A DNA stretch of 41,543 bases, taken from contig NZ_QWKG01000036.1 of assembly GCF_009911595.1 (NCBI RefSeq), forward strand, positions 1-41,543, read 5' to 3'. The notes under the pieces are model-generated. The model saw only the letters and a program-made list of their open reading frames with translations. It was not told the DNA's origin and did no database searches. The stretch's first letter is position 1, and the number at the start of each line of letters is the position of its first letter. Positions 32,360 to 38,538 of this stretch are shown piece after piece. The position numbers and the translations under genes are program-made. Source of the DNA: Colidextribacter sp. OB.20. Lineage in GTDB: Bacteria > Bacillota > Clostridia > Oscillospirales > Oscillospiraceae.

Positions 32360-33667
32360 ATGGAAGCGGAATGGACTTTGCTCCGACGAGGGAAAGGGGG
32401 AAGCTTTTTGATTTTTGCCAACGGGAGCATTCTCCCCGACTCGGAGCTGAACCCCGTCCTGGGCTGCCTGGGGGAGGAAATCGCCCAAACCCTCGGCGGC
32501 CCGCCGCTGGAGGTCTGTATCGTTCTGGACGCCCTGGAGGGCCTGGGGGAGGAGCTGGACAGCGGGGCGCTGGACCCCCTCATCGCCCAGTATGCCCCGC
32601 CGGGAGCCAGGGAGGAGCTGGCCCGGATCCGGCCCCAGATCAGCCGGGCCGCCCTGGAACAGCGGCTGGCCCTGGAGCTGGGCGGCCTCGCCGGCCCCCG
32701 GCCCTTCGGGCGCTCTCAGGTCCGGCCTCTGGGGGTGCTGCTCCATGTCGCGCCGGGGAATATGGCGGGCCTGCCCGCCTTCACCGCCGTGGAGGGCCTG
32801 CTCACCGGCAATATCAACCTGGTGAAGCTGCCCCGCGGGGACCGGGGGCTCACCCTGGCAATTTTCCAGAAGCTGACGGAGCTGGAGCCCCGGCTGTCCC
32901 CCTGGCTGTACGCCTTCGACATTCCGTCCAAAGACGCTGCATCCCTCCGCCGCCTGACGGCCCTGTCCGACGGGATTGTCACCTGGGGCGGAGACGGGGC
33001 CATCGCAGCTATGCGCAAGCTGGCCCCACCGGGGTGTAAGCTCATCGAGTGGGGCCACCGGCTCAGCTTTGCCTACCTGTCGGGCTGGGAGGGGATGGAC
33101 CTGTTTCCCCTGGCGGACCACATCGTCCGCACCGGTGGACTGCTGTGCTCCTCCTGTCAGGTGATTTATTTGGATACCGATCTCCTCTCCGTTGCGGAGC
33201 GATTCTGCAAAAAATTCCTCCCGGTATTGGAAAAGGCCGCCGCATCCCGCTATAAAGCCCCCGGACAGGCGGCCCAGGCCGCCCTCTACGCCCGGGAGAC
33301 GGCGCTGGAGCAGGTGGTGGATCGGGCTGGGTTCGATGACCTGAATTATCCCGGACAAAGCTGCTCTCTCACACTGCGCCGGGATATGGAGCTGGAGCTG
33401 TCTCACCTCCACGGCAACGTGCTGGTAAAGCGCCTGCCCCGGGGGGAGATCATTCCCGTTCTGCGCCGGCAGCGGGGGCGGCTCCAGACGGCGGGGCTGA
33501 TCTGCCCTGAGGCGGAGCGGGAAACCCTCGCCGCCCTGCTGGCCCGGGCGGGGGTGAACCGGATTACCGTCCCGGGGCATATGTCGGACTCCCTTCCGCT
33601 GGAGGCCCACGACGGGGAGTACCCCCTGCGCCGGTATGTGCAGGTGGTGGATATAGAGGACCCATAG
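32360..33667 (+). CDS. LuxC-like acyl-CoA/acyl-protein reductase
   Basis: A 435-residue NAD(P)H-dependent reductase of the aldehyde dehydrogenase superfamily. Family features from this start: FANGSILPDSE at the N-terminus, LHVAPGNMAGLPAF (cofactor/substrate loop), VTWGGDGAIAA, and the catalytic Cys263 in TGGLLCSSCQVIYLD, aligned with the active Cys of Photorhabdus LuxC. It should reduce the acyl group supplied by the LuxE-like partner to a fatty aldehyde. Start choice is open: GTG at 32294 overlaps the luxE stop (GTGA), ATG 32360 is used here but sits in a hairpin without a ribosome site, and TTG 32408 has AGGGGG at 7 bp and marks where homology begins. The stop TAG lies in a short repeat. 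Confidence 0.86.
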   Translation: MEAEWTLLRRGKGGSFLIFANGSILPDSELNPVLGCLGEEIAQTLGGPPLEVCIVLDALEGLGEELDSGALDPLIAQYAPPGAREELARIRPQISRAALEQRLALELGGLAGPRPFGRSQVRPLGVLLHVAPGNMAGLPAFTAVEGLLTGNINLVKLPRGDRGLTLAIFQKLTELEPRLSPWLYAFDIPSKDAASLRRLTALSDGIVTWGGDGAIAAMRKLAPPGCKLIEWGHRLSFAYLSGWEGMDLFPLADHIVRTGGLLCSSCQVIYLDTDLLSVAERFCKKFLPVLEKAAASRYKAPGQAAQAALYARETALEQVVDRAGFDDLNYPGQSCSLTLRRDMELELSHLHGNVLVKRLPRGEIIPVLRRQRGRLQTAGLICPEAERETLAALLARAGVNRITVPGHMSDSLPLEAHDGEYPLRRYVQVVDIEDP

Positions 33668-33690
33668 GGGCGGCAAAGGCCGGCCCTGTA
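33665..33690. repeat. short family A-like palindromic remnant
   Basis: TAGGGGCGGC, AAAGG, CCGGCCCTGTA: the ends mirror each other imperfectly. The first three bases are the luxC stop codon. It is shorter than the full copies. Confidence 0.5.
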
Positions 33691-33718
33691 TGAGAAAAAA
33701 TTTTTAGGAGTTTACAAT

Positions 33719-34168
33719 ATGGACTTGAAAATTAAAGCAGTTTCCAATAAAATCGGGAAGGAAATTCCCCTGCCCTTCTACGCCACCCCCGGCTCGGCGG
33801 CCATGGACCTCCACGCCTGTGTGGACGAGGCGGTTACCATCCCCGCCGGAGGCCGGAGGACCATCCCCACCGGCATCGCCATCGCCCTGCCCTCGCCGGA
33901 TTATGTGGCCCTGGTCTACGCCCGGAGCGGTCTGGGCATCAAGCACGGCGTGGCCCCTGCCAACTGTGTGGGGGTCATCGACAGCGATTACAGAGGTGAA
34001 ATATTGGTGGGCCTTCAAAACTCCGGGGAATCGGATTTCACCGTTCAGCCCGGCGACCGCGTCGCCCAGCTGATGATTACCCCCGTCATCCAGGCCAGCA
34101 TCCAAATGGTGGACGAGCTGGACGACACCGCCCGGGGGGCGGGGGGCTTCGGGTCCACAGGAATGTAG
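33719..34168 (+). CDS. dut: dUTP diphosphatase
   Basis: A 149-residue trimeric-type dUTPase. The ATG at 33719 has TTAGGAG at 8 bp. Five family motifs are in order: PGSAAMDLHAC (1), ARSGLG (2, altered from PRSG), GVIDSDYRGEI (3, catalytic Asp/Tyr), PGDRVAQLMI (4), and RGAGGFGSTGM (5, P-loop-like at the end). It hydrolyses dUTP to dUMP and pyrophosphate, keeping uracil out of DNA and feeding dTMP synthesis. Cytosolic. The last Met codon and TAG stop lie in the first bases of a nested repeat (TGTAGGGGCG). It appears to be its own unit between repeats. Confidence 0.97.
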   Translation: MDLKIKAVSNKIGKEIPLPFYATPGSAAMDLHACVDEAVTIPAGGRRTIPTGIAIALPSPDYVALVYARSGLGIKHGVAPANCVGVIDSDYRGEILVGLQNSGESDFTVQPGDRVAQLMITPVIQASIQMVDELDDTARGAGGFGSTGM

Positions 34169-34305
34169 GGGCGCATATTGTGCGCCCGCGTGCTGTAGGG
34201 CGCGACGACCCGGCGCGCCGTATTGGGGATTCCCGCGTATTTGCGGCGCGCCCTGCGCACAGCCAGTCATTGTTTCGTTACGGGCGGATGATATCCGCCC
34301 CTGCA
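34164..34305. repeat. nested repeat: family A ends enclosing a family B-like element
   Basis: Left: TGTAGGGGCGCATATTGTG then CGCCCG. At 34194 a family B start (TGTAGGGCGCGACGACC) follows, then a partial mirror GCGGCGCGCCCTGCGCACA to about 34259. Right: CGGGCGGATGATATCC then GCCCCTGCA (34279-34303). One element seems to have inserted into another. It spans the dut stop codon and fills the gap to the next gene. Confidence 0.75.
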
Positions 34306-34328
34306 CAGGGACAGAGGAGGAAACCGCC

Positions 34329-35198
34329 ATGTTCGGTCTGTTTAAGAGCAAGGGAGAAAAACCCGAGGAGAAGAAGCGCAAGCCGCTCTCTGAGGGCGCG
34401 GAAAACAGTCAATTCAAGGAGTTCGCCGCTCAGTTTGCGCCCGAGGAGCGGACCATCCTGGCCGTCACCGGGGCCAACGGCTTTGGCGGGGGCAGGTCCC
34501 GGGGGGAGGAGCTGTGGACGGCCTCCATCGGCCTGACCGCCTGGATGGAGGAGGACAGCCCCGACATCCACCGGGGGGAATTTGTCCTGTCCACCGTGGG
34601 GGACGACCAGCTGCTGGAGATTCTGCGCCAGCGGACCCGGCCCGACTTTATCATCAAGTTCCGGGGACGGGTGTCGGAGGACGGGGCGCGCCTGCTGCTG
34701 CTGGACCTGCCCGAGCCCGCCTTCGATCCCGATTTGAAGGCCATCCTGGAGGAGCAGAAAAAGCCCGTCACCTTCTGGGAGGAGGGGCTGGGCACCTTTA
34801 CCCTGGACCGGCGGGTAAACTGGTTTGAGACCGCCGCAGACTGGCTGGGGACAGAAATCTCCCTGGTGTTTGACCGGGAGGAGGACCGGGGGGACTGCGT
34901 GAGGAGCGCCAAGACCCTGCTGTCCGACGCCGCCGGCTGGGACAGGCGTGTGCGGGAGTATGCCGCGGACGAGCTGCTGTCCACCGCCAACGACTGGGCC
35001 GGGCAGATGGAGGACGAGGAGCCTCAGGAGATCACCAGGGAGCAGTTTATGGAGCGGATGGAGCCCGAGTCCATCGAGGTCCGGGCGGACGGCTCCTTTG
35101 AGTTCTGGTTCGGCGACGGCGAGCTGTTCTACGGCCACTCCATTCATGTACAGGGAAATCTGACCGATGGCCCCAGCTGGGCTCAGATGGAGGGCTGA
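34329..35198 (+). CDS. uncharacterised DUF2262-like protein
   Basis: A 289-residue cytosolic protein, ATG after GAGGAGGAAA. Residues 1-30 are Lys/Glu-rich (MFGLFKSKGEKPEEKKRK). The first half has strands and helices around ILAVTGANGFGGGRSRGEEL. The second half (about 140-285) contains FTLDRRVNWFETAADWLG, a helix with CVRSAKTLLSDAAGWDRRV, ELLSTANDWAGQ and a final SFEFWFGDGELFYGHSIHV. That run (W...L..D....A, L.N.W, F.D...F.GH.I.V) resembles DUF2262, a family without a known reaction; the assignment is from memory. It ends 3 bp before the NADAR gene, so the two are an operon. The pair is bracketed by repeats. Confidence 0.8.
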   Translation: MFGLFKSKGEKPEEKKRKPLSEGAENSQFKEFAAQFAPEERTILAVTGANGFGGGRSRGEELWTASIGLTAWMEEDSPDIHRGEFVLSTVGDDQLLEILRQRTRPDFIIKFRGRVSEDGARLLLLDLPEPAFDPDLKAILEEQKKPVTFWEEGLGTFTLDRRVNWFETAADWLGTEISLVFDREEDRGDCVRSAKTLLSDAAGWDRRVREYAADELLSTANDWAGQMEDEEPQEITREQFMERMEPESIEVRADGSFEFWFGDGELFYGHSIHVQGNLTDGPSWAQMEG

Positions 35199-35201
35199 GC
35201 G

Positions 35202-36065
35202 ATGCGGGACAAGTGGAAGGCCCCCGAGTGGCTGGCCTGTCCGGAGATTCCTCAGTACTCCATCGGCTGGCGGATGGGCTATGGCGAGGACTACGGCTGT
35301 AAGCTGTGGGACTGGCTGCAAACCCTGTCTGACAAGGAGCGGGAGGAGTATGACCGCCTGTTTCCCCGGCCTGTATTCTGGGACGACGTCTCCGTGATGG
35401 AGGACGACGAGGACCCGGACCCCTCCCTGCTGTACGACAGGGAGGACTGCTTTCTCCGCCACTGGCGGCCCAACGGCCAGCCCGCCTACGACCGGGCCGG
35501 TCTGATTGCGGAGCTGGCCGACGGAAAGCAGGTGAAGTGGGTCCACTTCTGGGGCCACGCCCCCGAGCCGGACGGCCACATCACCGAGACATGCCTGAGC
35601 CAGTGGTGGATGGCGGAGTTTCGGGTAGAGGCCCAGCCCTACTGCTGCATGGAGCAGTTTATGATGGCGGAGAAGGCCCGGCTGTTCGGGGACGAGGAGA
35701 CGCTGGAGAAAATTCTGGAGGCCACCGTCCAGGGGAAGATCAAGGCCCTGGGCCGTGAGGTCAAAAACTTCGACCAGACCGAGTGGGATAAGTGTAAGCA
35801 CACCATCGTTTTGACGGGGAATTTTCAAAAATTCCTGCAAAATCCCGAATTAAAGGACTTTTTACTCCGCACCGGGGATAAAATTCTGGTGGAGGCCAGC
35901 CCCCGGGACAGAATCTGGGGCATCGGCATGGGTAAGGCCAACGAAAACGCCCAAAATCCCGCCGCCTGGCGGGGCGAGAATCGGCTGGGCTTCGCGCTGA
36001 TGGAGGTCCGGGACGAGCTGCGCCGGGTGTGCGCCAACGAGGATAAGATTGATTGGACCCTGTAG
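35202..36065 (+). CDS. NADAR/YbiA-like protein with N-terminal extension
   Basis: A 287-residue protein, ATG 3 bp after the upstream stop, with GGAGGG inside that gene's end. The N-terminal ~105 residues (YSIGWRMGYGEDYGCKLWDW, LFPRPVFWDD) are an extra region not in YbiA. The NADAR domain (about 110-280) shows WVHFWGH, a CCMEQFMMAEKARLFGD helix with catalytic-type Glu, KIKALGREV, VLTGNFQKFLQN, LVEASPRDRIWGIG, and WRGENRLGFALMEVRDEL. NADAR members cleave N-glycosidic bonds in riboflavin intermediates or remove ADP-ribose from guanine in DNA, as in DarT1-NADAR toxin-antitoxin pairs. No DarT-like gene is next to it. The stop TAG is supplied by a family A repeat. Confidence 0.88.
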   Translation: MRDKWKAPEWLACPEIPQYSIGWRMGYGEDYGCKLWDWLQTLSDKEREEYDRLFPRPVFWDDVSVMEDDEDPDPSLLYDREDCFLRHWRPNGQPAYDRAGLIAELADGKQVKWVHFWGHAPEPDGHITETCLSQWWMAEFRVEAQPYCCMEQFMMAEKARLFGDEETLEKILEATVQGKIKALGREVKNFDQTEWDKCKHTIVLTGNFQKFLQNPELKDFLLRTGDKILVEASPRDRIWGIGMGKANENAQNPAAWRGENRLGFALMEVRDELRRVCANEDKIDWTL

Positions 36066-36087
36066 GGGCGGATATCATCCGCCCTCA
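36061..36087. repeat. family A half element at the NADAR stop
   Basis: TGTAGGGGCGG, ATATCATCCGCCCTCAG; the same arm sequence as at 28830-28848. The TAG in TGTAG is the stop codon of the NADAR gene. The second arm is missing. Confidence 0.75.
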
Positions 36088-36137
36088 GAAGACCCACAGG
36101 CCCAAAACCGAGGATCGTGTTTTGCGAGGTAAACGCA

Positions 36138-36169
36138 TGTAGGGCGCGACGACCTCGGCGCGCCCTACA
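36138..36169. repeat. short family B element at the end of the minus-strand gene
   Basis: TGTAGGGCGCG, ten bases, CGCGCCCTACA: an 11-bp perfect inverted repeat, a shortened copy of family B. The CTA at 36165-36167 is the TAG stop of the gene at 36165-36419. Confidence 0.8.
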
Positions 36170-36419
36170 AACCCGGCCCCAGCGCCTCCAGCATCAGGCG
36201 GGCGCAGGCGCGGAAGCCCAGGGAAAATTCGGCCTCCCTGCCTGCGCCGTCAATCCGCTGGCGCAGGGCGGCAAAGCGGTCCAGAAAATCCGGTCCGTAC
36301 TGCGCCTGAAGAATATCACACATCTTGGAGTATTCCTCCTTCGTTTTCTCCAGCTCCGGATCATCCGGGGCTTGCGGTCTGCTGAGATTAATGTATAATG
36401 TCTCAATAATGCTTTCCAC
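36165..36419 (-). CDS. small uncharacterised protein (DUF6809-like?) under Xre control
   Basis: An 84-residue, all-helical, acidic protein. It starts with GTG at 36419 (MESIIETLYINLSRPQAP) with GGAGGT at 6 bp. Segments: KTKEEYSKMCDILQAQYG, a FLDRFAALRQRIDGAG helix, and FSLGFRACARLMLEALG. Such short proteins recur in clostridial mobile and phage-derived regions and are sometimes listed as DUF6809; function unknown. It is divergent from the Xre repressor gene and has a consensus promoter (TTGACA, 17 bp, TATAAT) covered by two operator-like palindromes. Tight repression by the neighbour is likely (inference). Its stop codon lies in a family B repeat. Confidence 0.8.
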   Translation of the reverse strand: MESIIETLYINLSRPQAPDDPELEKTKEEYSKMCDILQAQYGPDFLDRFAALRQRIDGAGREAEFSLGFRACARLMLEALGPGL

Positions 36420-36437
36420 TTCAATACCTCCAAACGA

Positions 36438-36456
36438 AGTACCCTTAAAAGGTACT
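36438..36456. promoter_or_regulatory. operator-like palindrome O1
   Basis: AGTACC, CTTAAAA, GGTACT: 6-bp inverted arms around a 7-bp AT-rich core. It covers the predicted start of the leftward transcript and the -35 area for the rightward xre gene. Centre-to-centre distance to O2 is 32 bp, about three helical turns. Confidence 0.75.
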
Positions 36457-36464
36457 GCATCCCG

Positions 36465-36493
36465 ATTATAGTCCCTTTTTAAGGTACTGTCAA
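36465..36493 (-). promoter_or_regulatory. consensus promoter for the leftward small gene
   Basis: On the minus strand: perfect TTGACA (36493-36488), 17-bp spacer, perfect TATAAT (36470-36465). Operator O2 fills the spacer. On the plus strand TATAGT (36467-36472) may be the -10 of the xre gene, so the two promoters overlap. Confidence 0.85.
36470..36488. promoter_or_regulatory. operator-like palindrome O2
   Basis: AGTCCC, TTTTTAA, GGTACT: the same 19-bp pattern as O1 with one arm mismatch. It sits between -35 and -10 of the leftward promoter and just after the -10 of the rightward one. Confidence 0.7.
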
Positions 36494-36505
36494 GAGGTGT
36501 AGCCT

Positions 36506-36793
36506 ATGTTTTCAAAAGAACTTTTCGGCCAGCGCATCTTTGAATTGCGTACAAAGCATAATGAGACGCAAAAGGCGTTGGGATTACTGCTTGACGTGGG
36601 AAAAGGCCACATCAGTGAAATTGAGCGGGGAAACCGCACTACCTCCGCTGAGCGGATCGCCCTGATCTGCGAGCATTACAAGGTGTCCGCCGACTATCTG
36701 CTGGGACTCACCGACGACCCGGAGCCGAAATACGGCGCGCAGGGAACAGGGCAAAAAGGCTCCTTTGGAAAGGAGCTGTCAGCCGAAGGCTGA
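36506..36793 (+). CDS. Xre/Cro-family transcriptional repressor
   Basis: A 95-residue helix-turn-helix protein. The ATG has AGAGGTG at 7 bp. HTH region at about residues 8-65: FGQRIFELRTKHNETQKALG, then DVGKGHISEIERGNR (recognition helix), then ICEHYKVSADYLLGLTDDPE, the classical Cro/CI-like fold end. It probably binds the two palindromes in the divergent promoter region and represses itself and the gene at 36165-36419. The last ~12 residues (KGSFGKELSAEG) and the stop codon are encoded by the left part of a family C repeat, so the original C-terminus has been replaced. Such small Xre proteins are common in mobile or phage-derived pieces. Confidence 0.9.
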   Translation: MFSKELFGQRIFELRTKHNETQKALGLLLDVGKGHISEIERGNRTTSAERIALICEHYKVSADYLLGLTDDPEPKYGAQGTGQKGSFGKELSAEG

Positions 36794-36940
36794 CTGAGGA
36801 TTGCGTTCGGCGGAGCCGAACATACGAAGTAAACAAGTCCTGCAAAATCTCATTTGCTCCGCACGTTTTGGCTTTGCCAAAACACAATCCTCCGTCATCC
36901 GCTTCGCGGATGCCACCTCCTTTCAAAAGGAGGCTTTCCC
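36755..36940. repeat. family C composite palindromic repeat, second copy
   Basis: Left module: GGCTCCTTTGGAAAGGAGCTG, then TCAGCCGAAGGCTGACTGAGG. Middle: small hairpins (GTTCGGCGGAGCCGAAC; TTTTGGCTTTGCCAAAA). Right: CCTCCGTCATCCGCTTCGCG, GATGCCACCTCC, TTTCAAAAGGAGGCTTTCC. It shares its block order with 31017-31147. It overlaps the last codons of the xre gene and ends 39 bp before maf. Confidence 0.8.
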
Positions 36941-36979
36941 TGCGGGGGGACGAGAGAGTATTCTAACGAGGTGCTGTGA

Positions 36980-37579
36980 ATGAGGATCATACTTGCCTCT
37001 CAATCTCCCCGGCGGCGGGAGCTGCTGGGGCGGATGGGAATAACGGAATTTGAGGTCATCCCAGCCCAAGGGGAGGAGATTGCCACCCGCACCCTGGGCC
37101 CCGACCGCCTGGTGGAGGAGCTGTCCCGGCGCAAGTGCGCCGAGGTGTCTGCCGCCCACCCGGATGCCCTGGTGATTGCCGCCGACACGGTGGTATCCAT
37201 CGACAGCCAAGTGCTGGGCAAGCCCCACAGCGAGGAGGAGGCGGGCAGGATGCTGCGCGCCCTGTCCGGGCGGCTGCACGTGGTATATACCGGCGTAACG
37301 GTTTGCTGTCAGGGCAAAACGGTAACCGAGAGCGAGAGCACCTCCGTCCGTTTCCGCTCCCTCGCCGACGCGGACATCATGCGATACATCACCACCGGCG
37401 AGCCTATGGACAAGGCCGGGGCCTATGGCATCCAGGGCTACGGCAGCGTGCTGGTGGAGGGCATTTCCGGGGATTACTACAATGTGATGGGCCTGCCGGT
37501 GTGCCGGCTGGCTAAGATTCTGGCCCGGTTCGGGGTGGACCCCCTGGCCCTGGCGGCGGAGAAGGAGCAAAAGAAGTGA
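36980..37579 (+). CDS. maf: Maf-family nucleoside triphosphate pyrophosphatase
   Basis: A 199-residue cytosolic enzyme. The ATG has GAGGTG at about 6 bp. Motifs: LASQSPRRRELLGRMG at the N-terminus (phosphate-binding SxSPRR), ALVIAADTVVSID with the catalytic Asp, LGKPHSEEEA, and GEPMDKAGAYGIQGYGS. It removes pyrophosphate from dTTP/UTP or modified pyrimidine nucleotides and is linked to division control. It overlaps mreC by 4 bp (GTGA), the widespread Firmicutes order maf-mreC-mreD. Its start lies just after a family C repeat, so the operon promoter must be in or before that repeat; no clear box was found. Confidence 0.95.
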   Translation: MRIILASQSPRRRELLGRMGITEFEVIPAQGEEIATRTLGPDRLVEELSRRKCAEVSAAHPDALVIAADTVVSIDSQVLGKPHSEEEAGRMLRALSGRLHVVYTGVTVCCQGKTVTESESTSVRFRSLADADIMRYITTGEPMDKAGAYGIQGYGSVLVEGISGDYYNVMGLPVCRLAKILARFGVDPLALAAEKEQKK

Positions 37580-38418
37580 AGGATTTCCTCCGGCAAAACG
37601 GAATACTGCTGCTGGTCATCGCCCTGCTGCTGTCCATCCTCATCGGGATTGTCTCGGTGGCGCTGGGCGGCCGGGCCGACCCCCTGTCCGACCTGGTGAA
37701 TACGGTGACCGCCCCGGTGAAGGGGGGGGTCTCCGCCGCCGCCGACTGGCTGGAGAGCGTGTATGGCTATGTTTTTCACTATGGGGAGATTGAGGACGAG
37801 CTGGCCGAGCTCCGCGCCCAGGTGGGAAAGCTCCAGGAGGAGGTGCGCAAGGGGGAGGAGGCCATCCGGGAGAACGAGCAGCTGAGGGAGCTGCTGAAGT
37901 TCCAGGCCCGGCGGCGGGAGCTGACCACAGAGCCGGCCAAGGTTACAGGCCGGTCCACCTCCAACTGGGAATCCACCCTCACCCTGAGCAAGGGGACCTC
38001 CGCCGGCATTGAGGCGGGGGACTGCGTGATTACCGAGATGGGGGTGCTGGTGGGGGTGGTGTCTGAGACGGGACTGAACTGGTCCACTGTCTCCACCGTC
38101 ATCAACACCGACACCGAGATGGGCGGCATCATCATGCGGACCTACTCCGCCGGCGTGCTGGAGGGGGATTTTGCCCTGATGAACCAGGGCCGTCTGAAGC
38201 TGAACTACCTGCCCGAGGAGGCCCAGCTGGTCTCCGGAGACGAGGTGCTCACCTCCGGCCGGGGGGAGGTATTCCCCTCCGGGCTGGTGGTGGGCCGGGT
38301 GGAGGGGGTCTTTACCGACCCCTCCGGCCAGACCCGCTACGCCGTGGTGGAGCCCTCCGTGGCCCTGGACAGCCTCATTGAGGTGTTTGTCATCAAGGAT
38401 TTTGAGATTGTGGAATAA
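37576..38418 (+). CDS. mreC: rod shape-determining protein MreC
   Basis: A 280-residue bitopic protein. It starts with GTG at 37576, overlapping the maf stop. Residues 1-9 are cytoplasmic, the TM helix is at about 10-33 (ILLLVIALLLSILIGIV), and a coiled coil spans about 70-112 (DELAELRAQVGKLQEEVRKG). The double beta-barrel MreC domain (about 115-275) includes GRSTSNWESTLTLSKG, GVLVGVVSETG and GEVFPSGLVVGRVEGV. It links cytoplasmic MreB filaments to the wall-synthesis enzymes PBP2 and RodA. A 76-bp family B repeat separates it from mreD, an unusual gap in this normally tight operon. Confidence 0.96.
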   Translation: MKDFLRQNGILLLVIALLLSILIGIVSVALGGRADPLSDLVNTVTAPVKGGVSAAADWLESVYGYVFHYGEIEDELAELRAQVGKLQEEVRKGEEAIRENEQLRELLKFQARRRELTTEPAKVTGRSTSNWESTLTLSKGTSAGIEAGDCVITEMGVLVGVVSETGLNWSTVSTVINTDTEMGGIIMRTYSAGVLEGDFALMNQGRLKLNYLPEEAQLVSGDEVLTSGRGEVFPSGLVVGRVEGVFTDPSGQTRYAVVEPSVALDSLIEVFVIKDFEIVE

Positions 38419-38441
38419 TTGCGGAACCGGGTATGAAAATC

Positions 38442-38517
38442 TGTAGGGCGCGACGACCCGGCGCGCCGTCGAAACATGTTTATCCAGAGCGGCGCGCTGA
38501 GGTCGTCGCGCCCTACA
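38442..38517. repeat. complete family B repeat between mreC and mreD
   Basis: Ends TGTAGGGCGCGACGACC and GGTCGTCGCGCCCTACA are perfect 17-bp inverted copies; inner parts CGGCGCGCCG and CGGCGCGCTG extend the symmetry. The 76-bp element starts 24 bp after the mreC stop and ends 21 bp before the mreD start. Confidence 0.9.
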
Positions 38518-38538
38518 CAGTGAAAAGGAGCGTTTTCT

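Noticed and set aside
31173-33667. Bioluminescence operon
   Set aside because: Only luxE- and luxC-like genes are present; luciferase (luxAB), thioesterase (luxD) and flavin reductase genes are absent.
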